A DNA stretch of 42,100 bases from Planctomycetota bacterium (lineage in GTDB: Bacteria > Planctomycetota > Brocadiia > Brocadiales > Brocadiaceae), in assembly GCA_023261445.1 (NCBI GenBank), contig JAHFOX010000003.1:15245-57344 (forward strand), read 5' to 3'. The number at the start of each line of letters is the position of its first letter. The stretch's first letter is position 1. The notes under the pieces are model-generated. The model did no database searches, had not been told where the DNA came from, and was given only the letters and a program-made list of their open reading frames with translations. A program made the position numbers and the translations under genes. Of this stretch, positions 1 through 8,354 are shown in pieces.

Positions 1-462
1 AAGAGAATGACTGAGTTTATACTAGAGAATAATATTGATATTCTTACCTTTGGTATTAACTGTCCATTCCCTAAAACACAACTATATGCAAGATTAGATT
101 CTGAAAAAAGAATCTTCAGAAAAGATTATCCAGAGGATTGGCAATACTACGATACGGCTCATGTGGTTCATAGACTCGTTGATATGACACTGGAAGATTT
201 TATGGAAGGAATGCAATATGTTTATGATCACCTTTACGCAGGTGACAATCTGAGGACGCGTTTCAGAAATTCTATTAAAACAACGAAGAATCCGAGAAAC
301 TCCATGTTTGGTTTTAGAGTAGGTTCGGATTGGAAACAGGTGTTTGAACAAGTACTACAGAATTTGAAAGAATTATATGATTCTGGCGATTATTACAAAG
401 ATTGGTACACATCGAATGCAGTAACAGTAACGAAGCCTGTTATGGTGTCTGCCAGTACTTAA
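1..462 (+). CDS. B12-binding radical SAM protein, C-terminal fragment
   Basis: This is the 3' end of a gene that enters from the left edge; the frame is open from base 1. The visible 153 residues contain no CxxxCxxC cluster, so the cobalamin and radical SAM cores lie outside the window. The segment resembles the C-terminal region (DUF4070-like) of B12-binding radical SAM enzymes: a FPKTQLYARL stretch, a W-x-x-Y-D-x-x-H-V-V block near residue 47 and a conserved Arg-rich helix. Family members modify lipids, hopanoids or other small molecules; the substrate cannot be told from this fragment. It is followed by about 100 bases without a gene and then by the small membrane peptide and lpdA. The family call is moderately sure and any specific function is unknown. 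Confidence 0.6.
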   Translation, partial: KRMTEFILENNIDILTFGINCPFPKTQLYARLDSEKRIFRKDYPEDWQYYDTAHVVHRLVDMTLEDFMEGMQYVYDHLYAGDNLRTRFRNSIKTTKNPRNSMFGFRVGSDWKQVFEQVLQNLKELYDSGDYYKDWYTSNAVTVTKPVMVSAST

Positions 463-563
463 TATTTACTTTAAATTGAAGTTACTGATGCGTATGACAG
501 TTAAAAAATAAGGCGTTTTTGTAAAAAGTGTTTTGGTTTCATTCGAAAAAGGAGAGTAAATTT

Positions 564-692
564 ATGATCGGCAAATTGTTATCACTACAGATGGAAAAAT
601 CTATTATTCCAGATATTAGTCCCAAGGCTATCTTAGTTGTCACCATTGCGCTTATATTTGTTATATTGTTTACGTGGAAAAAGGAAGTATAA
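564..692 (+). CDS. 42-residue single-pass membrane peptide upstream of lpdA
   Basis: A short ORF beginning ATG ATC GGC, with a GGAGAG ribosome-binding site about 7 bases upstream. It encodes a 42-residue peptide with a polar N-terminal half (residues 1-21) and one hydrophobic helix (about residues 22-37), ending WKKEV, so the positive charges lie at the C-terminal end of the helix. Its TAA stop is directly followed by the TTG start of the dihydrolipoyl dehydrogenase gene (TAATTG), which suggests translational coupling. No homologue is recognised. It could be a membrane tether or partner of the downstream flavoprotein, or a leader whose translation controls it. The good ribosome-binding site and exact abutment support a real gene. 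Confidence 0.55.
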   Translation: MIGKLLSLQMEKSIIPDISPKAILVVTIALIFVILFTWKKEV

Positions 693-2126
693 TTGCCTGA
701 AAGGAGCTCCACCTTCGATCTTGTAATCATTGGTGGCGGGCCCGGAGGTTACGTAGCCGCTATAAGGGCCGCTCAGTTAGGGATTAAAGTTGCTCTCTTG
801 GAAAAGGACAAGGTTGGCGGCGCCTGTCTGCATCAGGGATGTATCCCAACAAAAACACTTCTACATTCTGCGGACCTTTACAACAAGTTCCAAAAAGCAA
901 AAGAATTTGGAATTATTGTTGATAAATTAGGAATCAATTATCCGCAGTTTCATCGTCGTAAAGAATCCATCGTTAACAAGTTATTCCATGGCATACAATT
1001 TCTCCTCAGAAAAAATGGTGTAGAGGTTTTTGATGGCGAAGGATATTTAACGTCTTCAAACAAAGTCATAATTAGAAAAAATGGTACAGACATAGGTGAA
1101 ATAGCTGCAAAAAACATTATATTAGCCACAGGTTCTGTACCACTCATTCCAAGGACAAGTCCCTACGATAGAAAATATGTACTTACCAGCAATGATATCT
1201 TAACAAAGGAAGAAATTCCCAAATCAATTATTATAGCCGGCGGCGGTGCTGTAGGGATAGAATTTGCGCACCTTTTTAACATCCTTGGGTCGAAAGTAAC
1301 TATCATTGAACTTTTTAATGATATCCTCCCTACCGAAGATAAAGAAATAAGCGCCACGCTGAGAAAAATATTTACTAAAAGAGGTATAGACATCTTAACA
1401 AGTACATCTTTGGAAAATGTTCAAATTAATAATAATGTTAGCGTAGAGACAAAAAGAAAAATTAACACTCCCTTCTCCCCTACCGTAAACGAAACTAAAG
1501 AATCCTTAAATGCTGATTGTCTGCTTCTTGCATTGGGCAGAACTCCTAACCTCGCAAATATTGGAATAGAGAGATTGACATTAAGTTTTAAGGGAAAATA
1601 TTTGCAAGTTAATGAGGTAATGGAGACCAGCCAAAACGGATTTTATGCGATTGGTGATATTACAGGACCCCCACTTCTTGCACATAAAGCATCGAACGAG
1701 GGGATACATGCTGTTTGTCATATTGCAGGCAAAGAAACAATACCAATAAATTATCAAAATATACCTCGAGTAACTTATTGCTTTCCACAAACAGCCAGTA
1801 TAGGACTTACACAAGAAGAGGCAGAGAATAAAGGTCATAAAATAAAAGTTGGAAAATTTCCATTTATTGCTAACAGTAAGGCAATTATTGACGGAGAGTG
1901 TGAGGATGGGTTTATAAAGATAATTACAGATGAGAAATACGGTGAGATTTTGGGTATGCATGCTATTGGACCTAATGTTGGGGAGCTGTTGTGGGGTATG
2001 TCATTGACCAATATTTTGGAAGGAACGGTATTTGAGTTATCAAATACCATATTCCCCCACCCTACCCTCTCAGAAACTATCCTGGAAGCAGCCCATGCCG
2101 CAGTTGATAAACCGATACATATTTAA
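693..2126 (+). CDS. lpdA: Dihydrolipoyl dehydrogenase (E3)
   Basis: A 477-residue flavoprotein disulfide reductase that would reoxidise dihydrolipoamide with NAD+ for 2-oxoacid dehydrogenase or glycine-cleavage complexes. Visible features in order: FAD-binding GGGPGG at residues 14-19; redox pair C45 and C50 in a GGxCLxxGCIPTK context; an NAD-binding GGGAVGIEFA fold near residue 186; the AIGD FAD motif near residue 315; and the C-terminal HPTLSE active-site motif, whose His and Glu complete the catalytic base. Length is normal. The TTG start is chosen because AAGGAAG lies 5 bases upstream and the N-terminus then matches the family. It directly abuts the membrane peptide gene. No E1 or E2 gene is nearby, so its complex is encoded elsewhere. 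Confidence 0.92.
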   Translation: MPERSSTFDLVIIGGGPGGYVAAIRAAQLGIKVALLEKDKVGGACLHQGCIPTKTLLHSADLYNKFQKAKEFGIIVDKLGINYPQFHRRKESIVNKLFHGIQFLLRKNGVEVFDGEGYLTSSNKVIIRKNGTDIGEIAAKNIILATGSVPLIPRTSPYDRKYVLTSNDILTKEEIPKSIIIAGGGAVGIEFAHLFNILGSKVTIIELFNDILPTEDKEISATLRKIFTKRGIDILTSTSLENVQINNNVSVETKRKINTPFSPTVNETKESLNADCLLLALGRTPNLANIGIERLTLSFKGKYLQVNEVMETSQNGFYAIGDITGPPLLAHKASNEGIHAVCHIAGKETIPINYQNIPRVTYCFPQTASIGLTQEEAENKGHKIKVGKFPFIANSKAIIDGECEDGFIKIITDEKYGEILGMHAIGPNVGELLWGMSLTNILEGTVFELSNTIFPHPTLSETILEAAHAAVDKPIHI

Positions 2127-2194
2127 TTTAGTTTTATTTAATATAAAGGCAGATTATTCTCAATTTATCTACGTTCTATTTAATTAATAAATCT

Positions 2195-3841
2195 ATGAAA
2201 GCATCTGATCTACTCGTAAAATGTTTAGAGAACGAAGGTGTCCAATATATATTCGGAATACCCGGTGAAGAAAACATAGATATCCTCAACTCACTGGTTG
2301 GTTCAAAGATTAGGTTTGTAACAACACGCCATGAACAAGGCGCAGCCTTTATGGCTGATGTGTATGGTCGTTTGACAGGCAAAGCAGGCGTTTGTTTATC
2401 TACTCTTGGACCAGGTGCTACTAATCTTGTAACTGGTGTTGCTGATGCAAATCTCGACAGAGTACCTCTTGTTGCGATCACTGGGCAGGCAAGTCTTGAC
2501 CGTATGCATAAAGAATCGCATCAATATATGGACACCGTTGGCTTATTTAAACCCATCACGAAATGGAACACTCTTGTTCATACCGCCGATATCATTCCCG
2601 AAGTTGTTAGAAAGGCATTTAAACTAGCACAGATGGAGAAACCTGGCGCAACTCATATTGATATTCCGGAAGATGTTGCAAAGTCTGATATTGTAGTTCA
2701 GCCCATTCCTTTAAAGGAGGAGGTTCATGTCCCCTACCCCACGGAAGAGACATTAAAAATAGCTGCAAAATTAATTTCTGATGCAAATTATCCGATTATT
2801 CTTGCAGGAAATGGAGTTTTTAGATCACAAGCGAGTGAATCTTTGATTAACTTCGCAGTAAAATTAAATATTCCAGTGGCTACTACCTTTATGGGCAAAG
2901 GCGCTATTCCTGACGATTGTCCTCTTTCATTACTTTCAATTGGTTTACAGGCAGATGATTATATTTCCTGTGGATTTGATAAGGCTGACTTGATTATTGC
3001 CATCGGATATGACTTTGTAGAATACCATCCGCAAAAGTGGAATCCACACAAAGCCAAAAAAATACTTCACATAGACTCCACTCCCAGCGAAGTAGATGCC
3101 TATTATAATGCTGATATGGAAGTAATCGGTAGAATTTCAACAACACTCGATCATTTATCAGGTATTATCAAAATTAAAAACACAAAACACATTGTCAGTG
3201 TTTTGCGAAACAGGATTTTGGAAGAGTGCGAGACCATGTGCAACGATAAATCGTTTCCCATGAAACCGCAGAAGATATTGTGTGATGTGCGTGAAACATT
3301 AAAACCGGATGATATTTTAATTTGCGATGTGGGCGCTCACAAACTATGGGTTTCGCACATATATCCTGTTTACAAACCCAAAACATGTATAATATCAAAT
3401 GGTTTTGCATCCATGGGTATAGCACTACCTGGCGCCATTGCTGCAAAATTAGTCTATCCTGAACGACAAGTCATTGCAATTATGGGAGACGGTGGTTTTC
3501 TAATGAATTCTCAGGAGTTGGAAACGGCTGCTAGACTGAGAATATCATTTGTTTCGTTGATTATTAATGATGGTTATTATGGCATAATTAAATCAAAACA
3601 ATTAAATACCTTTGGGCGTTCTGCCTTCGTGGAATTCTCTAACCCCGATTTTATTAAATATGCCGAAAGCTTTGGGGCTAAAGGCTATCAAGTAGAACAT
3701 GCAAATGAGTTGAGATCTATATTAAAAGATGCGTTTAATCGAGGTGGTCTTAGTGTTATTGATTGTCCGGTAGATTATTCTGAAAACATTATATTCACTC
3801 AAAGGATGAATAAACTTATTTGTCCCATCACAAATGAATAA
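2195..3841 (+). CDS. Acetolactate synthase-like ThDP enzyme
   Basis: A 548-residue thiamine-diphosphate enzyme of the acetolactate synthase family, expected to condense two pyruvates to 2-acetolactate. The N-terminal pyrimidine-binding domain carries the RHEQGAAFMAD motif with catalytic E47. A central domain follows, and then the C-terminal diphosphate-binding domain with GDGGF (G431-D432-G433) and a downstream ND-x-x-Y-G-x-I-K element, which resembles catabolic AlsS more than anabolic IlvB. No regulatory small subunit (IlvH/IlvN) gene is adjacent, also consistent with an AlsS-like enzyme. No clear ribosome-binding site precedes the ATG. The last 8 bases overlap the start of the glucan phosphorylase gene. 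Other ThDP enzymes such as oxalyl-CoA decarboxylase are less likely from the motif spelling. Confidence 0.85.
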   Translation: MKASDLLVKCLENEGVQYIFGIPGEENIDILNSLVGSKIRFVTTRHEQGAAFMADVYGRLTGKAGVCLSTLGPGATNLVTGVADANLDRVPLVAITGQASLDRMHKESHQYMDTVGLFKPITKWNTLVHTADIIPEVVRKAFKLAQMEKPGATHIDIPEDVAKSDIVVQPIPLKEEVHVPYPTEETLKIAAKLISDANYPIILAGNGVFRSQASESLINFAVKLNIPVATTFMGKGAIPDDCPLSLLSIGLQADDYISCGFDKADLIIAIGYDFVEYHPQKWNPHKAKKILHIDSTPSEVDAYYNADMEVIGRISTTLDHLSGIIKIKNTKHIVSVLRNRILEECETMCNDKSFPMKPQKILCDVRETLKPDDILICDVGAHKLWVSHIYPVYKPKTCIISNGFASMGIALPGAIAAKLVYPERQVIAIMGDGGFLMNSQELETAARLRISFVSLIINDGYYGIIKSKQLNTFGRSAFVEFSNPDFIKYAESFGAKGYQVEHANELRSILKDAFNRGGLSVIDCPVDYSENIIFTQRMNKLICPITNE

Positions 3842-5531
3842 CGAAGCAAAGATTGCATATTTTTCAATGGAGATTGGTTTCTCCAACAATATACCAACTT
3901 ATAGCGGCGGTTTGGGTGTTCTCGCAGGCGATACACTAAAATCGGCAGCAGACCTTAAGATACCAATAATTGCCATTACACTAATTTCAAAAAAAGGTTA
4001 CTTTCGCCAGGATATTGATAATAATGGAAGACAAATAGAATACCCTGTTGACTGGGATCCATCCAAGTTTATGTCGCGCTTGCCTAAAAAGGTCGAGGTT
4101 AAAGTCGAAGGACGTAATGTATATATTCAAGCTTGGTGCTATAAAGTGAAAAGTATAACGGGTGGAGAGGTAGATGTTCTCTATCTAGACACAGACTTAG
4201 CAGAAAATACAAAAGAAGACAGAGAGATTACAGCCCAACTCTATGGTGGTGATGATTGTTACCGTCTGAAACAGGAAGTTGTGCTTGGTATCGGTGGGGT
4301 CCGCATGCTTCACGCCCTTGGATTTCATATTAAGAAATTTCACATGAACGAAGGACACGCCAGTTTATTGACACTCGAATTGCTATTGACACACAAAAAG
4401 GATGTTGAAAGTGTCTGGGATGAGAAATGGATATGGGATATTGACACAGTTAAAGACTTGTGTGTATTTACTACTCACACCCCTATCGAGGCAGGTCATG
4501 ATCATTTTTCTCACGAACTTGCAAAAAAAGTTATTGGTGAAATAGTTCCATTTGAGTTATTAAAGAAACTAGGTGGAGAGTATCAATTAAATATGACGCT
4601 ACTTGCGTTAAACCTGAGTAAATATGTCAATGGTGTTGCCAAGAAGCATGGTGAGGTTTCTAAAACACTATTTCCGGGATATGAAATCAATGCCATTACA
4701 AATGGCGTACACTCCTTTACATGGACATGTGAAAGTTTTAAGCAGTTATACAACAAATACATCGCTGGTTGGGCAAACGAACCTGAATTATTCGTTAGGG
4801 CTGAAATTATACCTGATGAAGAATTGTGGAAGGCACATCTTCGAGCTAAAAACGAATTATTTGATTACATAAAAAAGTCTTCTGGTATAGAATTAAGTCA
4901 GGAAGTGGTTACCATTGGTTTTGCAAGGAGATTTACTTCATACAAAAGAGCAGACTTAATATTTTCAAATCTTGAACAACTTATAAAGATAAGCGAAAAG
5001 GGAAAGTTTCAAATTGTTTATGCGGGGAAAGCACATCCCAAAGACACCCCTGGCAAAGATATAATAAAACGAGTTATTGATCTTTCGAAAACTATTAACG
5101 ACAAAGTCAAAGTGGTATTTTTAAAAGATTATAATATGGAAATGGCATTAAATTTGGTTTCTGGGGTGGATGTCTGGCTAAATACACCTTTACGCCCGCG
5201 GGAAGCGTCTGGCACCAGTGGTATGAAAGCGGCACACAATGGAGTAATCAATTTCAGTATTTTAGATGGGTGGTGGATTGAAGGGCATATAGAGGGAATT
5301 ACAGGTTGGTCTATTGGTCCCAAACCTTCAGAGTCTGCACTTATTAACACTGATGATATGAAAGATGCTGAGGATTTATACAACAAATTGGAAAATGTCA
5401 TTATCCCTATGTTTTATAATGACAGAAACCAATGGATAAAAATCATGAAAAATTCTATTAGCAAAATTGCTTATTACTTTAACAGCCATCGAATGATGCG
5501 CCGATACGTAACGGAGGCTTATTTGAGATGA
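3834..5531 (+). CDS. glgP: Alpha-glucan phosphorylase, short form
   Basis: A 565-residue glycosyltransferase family 35 enzyme that would release glucose 1-phosphate from glycogen or maltodextrin by phosphorolysis. It starts with the family block AYFSMEIGF and YSGGLGVLAGD, has the MNEGHA and THTPIEAGHD blocks in the middle, and carries the pyridoxal-phosphate lysine K465 in EASGTSGMKAAHNG. It lacks the N-terminal DUF3417 region of longer homologues, as in compact thermophile and archaeal-type enzymes. The ATG overlaps the end of the acetolactate synthase gene by 8 bases, so translation is probably coupled, and the HAD phosphatase gene starts 4 bases after its stop. The three genes look like one operon linking glucan breakdown with pyruvate use. 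Confidence 0.9.
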   Translation: MNNEAKIAYFSMEIGFSNNIPTYSGGLGVLAGDTLKSAADLKIPIIAITLISKKGYFRQDIDNNGRQIEYPVDWDPSKFMSRLPKKVEVKVEGRNVYIQAWCYKVKSITGGEVDVLYLDTDLAENTKEDREITAQLYGGDDCYRLKQEVVLGIGGVRMLHALGFHIKKFHMNEGHASLLTLELLLTHKKDVESVWDEKWIWDIDTVKDLCVFTTHTPIEAGHDHFSHELAKKVIGEIVPFELLKKLGGEYQLNMTLLALNLSKYVNGVAKKHGEVSKTLFPGYEINAITNGVHSFTWTCESFKQLYNKYIAGWANEPELFVRAEIIPDEELWKAHLRAKNELFDYIKKSSGIELSQEVVTIGFARRFTSYKRADLIFSNLEQLIKISEKGKFQIVYAGKAHPKDTPGKDIIKRVIDLSKTINDKVKVVFLKDYNMEMALNLVSGVDVWLNTPLRPREASGTSGMKAAHNGVINFSILDGWWIEGHIEGITGWSIGPKPSESALINTDDMKDAEDLYNKLENVIIPMFYNDRNQWIKIMKNSISKIAYYFNSHRMMRRYVTEAYLR

Positions 5532-5535
5532 TGGT

Positions 5536-6258
5536 ATGTTAAGATATCAAAGTAAAATTAAGGTATTTATCTTTGACCTTGACGATACCCTTTATGATTG
5601 TAGCGGTACTCTTGTATTGCGTGGCAGGAGGAAGGTTGCTAAGACAATTGCCGGACTAATTAATTGTTCTGAAGAAAAAGCATTTCAACTACAATTAAAG
5701 ATTGAAGAAAAATACGGAATACGGACAAATATCTATGAAAAGATAGTAGAGCTTTACAATCTTCCAACTACGTATGCAAAAGAATTGTTAGATGAATTTA
5801 TCCACGTGGACATAACCAATATTACTCTCTTTCCCGATGTTATGAATACACTAATTCAACTAAAAGCACATGGTTACAAGTTGATTCTTGTTTCTTCTGG
5901 CGACGAAGTAATACAGAGGAGAAAAATAGCTGTTCTAGGGTTGAAAGATAATTATTTCGACGAGATTTTGATTACTGACAGAAATAATGGTTATACAAAA
6001 AATATTTGCTTCAAGGAAATAATGCAACGATATAATTCTAAACCGGGAGAAACTGTTTGTGTTGGTGATAAAATAGACGACGAGCTAGCCGCTGGAAAGT
6101 TTTTGGGGGTAATTACAATAATGTTTGAACACGGCAGGCATTTTAAAGCATATCTAAAGGAGCAAGACAAACACATCAAACCTGACTATTTTATTAAGCA
6201 TATTAAAGATATCTTAAAATTAAATATCCTCAATAATTTACAAGCTAATAGGATATAA
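5536..6258 (+). CDS. HAD-superfamily hydrolase (phosphatase)
   Basis: A 240-residue HAD-IA type phosphatase. Motif I is D14-L-D16-D17-T18 in FDLDDTLYD, motif II is the SSG segment near residue 119, and motif IV is GDKIDDELAA near residue 177. The cap region between motifs I and II is helical and small, like that of pyrimidine 5'-nucleotidase or haloacid dehalogenase relatives. It starts 4 bases after glgP. A sugar phosphate from glucan phosphorolysis is one possible substrate, but specificity cannot be read from the sequence. The last gene of the cluster, it runs toward the convergent fabZ-like gene with only 12 bases between the stops. Confidence 0.8.
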   Translation: MLRYQSKIKVFIFDLDDTLYDCSGTLVLRGRRKVAKTIAGLINCSEEKAFQLQLKIEEKYGIRTNIYEKIVELYNLPTTYAKELLDEFIHVDITNITLFPDVMNTLIQLKAHGYKLILVSSGDEVIQRRKIAVLGLKDNYFDEILITDRNNGYTKNICFKEIMQRYNSKPGETVCVGDKIDDELAAGKFLGVITIMFEHGRHFKAYLKEQDKHIKPDYFIKHIKDILKLNILNNLQANRI

Positions 6259-6270
6259 GGGATTCTCTAA

Positions 6271-6744
6271 TTACACCACCATTCCAATAACAACACCTTC
6301 GAATACCAAACGACCATTAACAATACCTTGCGTATCAAATGTAGCCCTGCGCAAACGTAATTCGTTGTTTTTTGCAATTAATATAAGTTTGTCCCCTGGC
6401 ACAACCTTTCCACGAAACTTAACTTTATCAACTCCGCCAAAACCCAGAAAACGATTATCATGTGTAGTTTTTTTGTAATAATAGGTACACAACTGTGCCG
6501 CAGCTTCTAACATCAACACTCCCGGCATGAGTGGACGCCCAGGAATGTGTCCACGCACCCAAAATTCATCGTTTGAAACATTTTTATACCCCACAATAAT
6601 CTTTTGTTCTGGATCAAATTTTATAATGCCGCTCAATTGCTCCATTTCATAACGATGAGGTATAACAGCTCTAATAGCTTCCATATCCACTATTGGCTTA
6701 TTTAAATCCAAAGTGTTTAAATCTATTAGAATTTCTTGTGGCAT
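6271..6744 (-). CDS. FabZ-like 3-hydroxyacyl-ACP dehydratase
   Basis: A 157-residue single hot-dog-fold protein. The catalytic His (H66, in GHIPGRPLMPG) and Glu (E80, in VLMLEAAAQ) of FabZ are both present, as is the upstream IPHRYEM block. The expected reaction is dehydration of (3R)-hydroxyacyl-ACP to trans-2-enoyl-ACP. The usual F of GHFPG is I, and the HRYP block reads HRYE, so this is a divergent member. It stands alone, not in a fab cluster, and is transcribed away from the peptide genes. Brocadiales carry several FabZ paralogues, some in ladderane-associated clusters, but nothing here ties this copy to ladderanes. A related thioesterase-fold enzyme is less likely given the intact His/Glu pair. 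Confidence 0.82.
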   Translation of the reverse strand: MPQEILIDLNTLDLNKPIVDMEAIRAVIPHRYEMEQLSGIIKFDPEQKIIVGYKNVSNDEFWVRGHIPGRPLMPGVLMLEAAAQLCTYYYKKTTHDNRFLGFGGVDKVKFRGKVVPGDKLILIAKNNELRLRRATFDTQGIVNGRLVFEGVVIGMVV

Positions 6745-6870
6745 ATAGACAGATTTGTCTTGTAAAAAGAAGTAAAGTAAAATATCCCATATAAAAGTTA
6801 GTATGTTAATGACATATTATTAACAAGTCAATTAAAAACCAATCTTACAATTAATTAGATTAAAATATAA

Positions 6871-6899
6871 TTGACAATATACGTAGGTTTTGTTATATT
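6871..6899 (+). promoter_or_regulatory. Strong sigma-70-type promoter for the Cys-rich peptide genes
   Basis: TTGACA at 6871-6876 and TATATT at 6894-6899 are separated by exactly 17 bases. The predicted start is near 6906, giving a leader of about 100 bases before the ATG at 7009. It is the best canonical promoter seen in the window and faces the two small peptide genes. The leader shows no clear riboswitch or long hairpin. Confidence 0.7.
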
Positions 6900-7008
6900 T
6901 TTAGTGCTAATTGTAGTATTTTGCTCTTTTTAGAAAATTCTAAGCAATAGTGCATATTTTACTTATTCAGTATTCCAAAGAATTTTGAAAATAAGGAGGT
7001 GGTGGGTT

Positions 7009-7182
7009 ATGAGAAAATTTTATATTTCTTTAATGGTGTTTGGAGCTCTTATGTTTGGGGTTGGTTTAACAAACGTTCCAATGCTTGTTAAATCTGCTAT
7101 CGCCGGCGCATGTGAGTGTCCGGAAGGATGTCCATGCAGTCATTGTTCAGGAAAATCCAAAGATTGTACGTGTAAGAAGTAA
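7009..7182 (+). CDS. Small secreted Cys-rich peptide A
   Basis: A 57-residue protein. The start is the ATG at 7009 because AAGGAGGT at 6993-7000 is an almost ideal ribosome-binding site 8 bases upstream; an upstream TTG in frame is not needed. Residues 1-32 form a signal peptide (RK, a hydrophobic core, then SAIA before G). The mature 25-residue peptide contains seven Cys in C-x-C, C-x-C and C-x-x-C spacings plus a His, with a basic KK end. This looks like a periplasmic or secreted metal-binding (metallothionein-like) or disulfide-rich peptide. It is followed 61 bases later by a second peptide of the same design. No named family is recognised. Confidence 0.75.
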   Translation: MRKFYISLMVFGALMFGVGLTNVPMLVKSAIAGACECPEGCPCSHCSGKSKDCTCKK

Positions 7183-7243
7183 ATAATCACTATAATATTT
7201 TTGCTTATTATTTGATGTTTAAAATTTTTAAGAGGAATATAAA

Positions 7244-7405
7244 ATGTTAAAAAAAATTGGTATTACAATGGCGTTTGTAGGTGCTTTGGTTTTTAGCGTT
7301 GGTGTTGTTAATACTTTTGCGGGACCTTGTGCTTGCCCAAAAGACGCAAAATGTAAAGATAAATGTGAATCGGGCAAAACAGATCCTTGCCCTTGTCACA
7401 AATAG
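7244..7405 (+). CDS. Small secreted Cys-rich peptide B
   Basis: A 53-residue protein with AGAGGAA about 6 bases before its ATG. Residues 1-26 form a signal peptide (LKK, hydrophobic core, NTFA before G). The mature 27-residue part has six Cys, including C-x-C at each end, many Lys and a terminal His-Lys. Signal sequence and layout match the peptide at 7009-7182 (both contain a GAL-F-VG core and an AG-type cleavage site), so the two are probably tandem paralogues that diverged in the Cys region. It is followed by a strong terminator, so the two genes form a self-contained transcription unit. Function is unknown; binding of Cu, Zn or another soft metal is the simplest idea. Confidence 0.72.
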   Translation: MLKKIGITMAFVGALVFSVGVVNTFAGPCACPKDAKCKDKCESGKTDPCPCHK

Positions 7406-7431
7406 AATCGTAATTTTAAGTAGTTTAGGAT

Positions 7432-7467
7432 AAAAAGGCGCCTTATCTTGTATAAGGCGCTTTTTTT
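7432..7467 (+). terminator. Rho-independent terminator after the Cys-rich peptides
   Basis: GCGCCTTA at 7438-7445 pairs with TAAGGCGC at 7453-7460. The stem extends by a T-A pair inward and A-T pairs outward, the loop is about 5 bases, and the stem is followed by seven T at 7461-7467. It ends the peptide unit 29 bases before the L13 start codon. Confidence 0.85.
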
Positions 7468-7496
7468 GATACACTCAGTTTAAGGAATATTATAAA

Positions 7497-7931
7497 ATGA
7501 ATACGTTTATGGCCAAAAAAGAGCATGTAAAAAGGAATTGGTATATAGTAGATGCCCAGGACAAAACTCTTGGACGAATGCTAACCACTGTTTCCAGAGT
7601 CCTTCAGGGTAAACACAAACCAGAATATACACCCCATGTTGATGTTGGGGATTTTGTTATTATTACCAATGCAAGCAAAGTAAAACTTACTGGGAAAAAA
7701 ATGAAGGAAAAGATTCATTACTATGTGACTCACTTTCAGGGCGGTTTGAGAAAACGCATGGTGGGTAAAACCCTTGAAACTGCGCCTGAAAAGGTGTTTA
7801 ACCGATCAGTAAAGAGGATGCTGCCCAGATCAAGGCTGGGAAAAGCTATGTTGAAAAAATTAAAGATTTATGCAGGTGCTGAGCATCCACATCAAGCACA
7901 ACAACCAAAGGAATTAGTTATCCGCAATTAA
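7497..7931 (+). CDS. rplM: Ribosomal protein L13 (uL13)
   Basis: A 144-residue large-subunit ribosomal protein of normal length. The family blocks [34 protein letters not shown] and the C-terminal [11 protein letters not shown] and KLKIYAG are intact. The upstream of two nearby ATG codons is used because the MNTFMAKK start aligns with known L13 proteins, with AAGGAAT about 8 bases before it. It is paired with rpsI in the usual bacterial order, 14 bases apart. The terminator ending at 7467 leaves almost no room for a separate promoter. Confidence 0.97.
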   Translation: MNTFMAKKEHVKRNWYIVDAQDKTLGRMLTTVSRVLQGKHKPEYTPHVDVGDFVIITNASKVKLTGKKMKEKIHYYVTHFQGGLRKRMVGKTLETAPEKVFNRSVKRMLPRSRLGKAMLKKLKIYAGAEHPHQAQQPKELVIRN

Positions 7932-7945
7932 TTGAAGGAGAAAAA

Positions 7946-8341
7946 ATGGTAGTAGAACAATATATTTGGGGTACAGGAAGACGTAAAACGTCCATTGCAA
8001 GAGTACGAATAAAGAAAGGTATCGGAAAAATTGTAATAAATAATAAAGATTTAGAAAACTATTTTCCTATAGACCGAGATAGAGGTGTAGTACGATCTCC
8101 TTTAAAAGCAACAAAAACACAAGGAGCGTTTGACGTGTTGGTTAATGTTATAGGAGGAGGTATAACTGGCCAAGCGGGAGCAATATCGCTTGGTATTGCA
8201 CGTGCCTTAGCCAAATCAGATGCTGCATTTGTTGATACTCTGCGCGAAGAGGGATTTTTAACAAGAGATAGCAGGATGAAGGAACGCAAGAAATACGGAC
8301 AAAAGGGTGCTAGGAAAAGCTTCCAATGGACAAAACGATAA
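7946..8341 (+). CDS. rpsI: Ribosomal protein S9 (uS9)
   Basis: A 131-residue small-subunit ribosomal protein with the [13 protein letters not shown]-terminus, the [10 protein letters not shown] block and the family's C-terminal tail [11 protein letters not shown], which reaches toward the P site (the common bacterial end is FSKR; here WTKR). AAGGAG lies 5 bases before the ATG. It is the second gene of the L13-S9 operon and converges on the epimerase gene, with 13 bases between the two stops and no evident terminator hairpin. Confidence 0.97.
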   Translation: MVVEQYIWGTGRRKTSIARVRIKKGIGKIVINNKDLENYFPIDRDRGVVRSPLKATKTQGAFDVLVNVIGGGITGQAGAISLGIARALAKSDAAFVDTLREEGFLTRDSRMKERKKYGQKGARKSFQWTKR

Positions 8342-8354
8342 TAATCTCGCTGTA

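Noticed and set aside
6985-7008. In-frame TTG start upstream of the first Cys-rich peptide
   Set aside because: It would place the ribosome-binding site AAGGAGGT inside the coding sequence and add residues in front of a complete signal peptide; the ATG at 7009 is far better.
7247-7474. Minus-strand ORF of 75 codons over peptide B and the terminator
   Set aside because: It is the complement of a well-supported gene and of a terminator stem, with no ribosome-binding site and no family resemblance.
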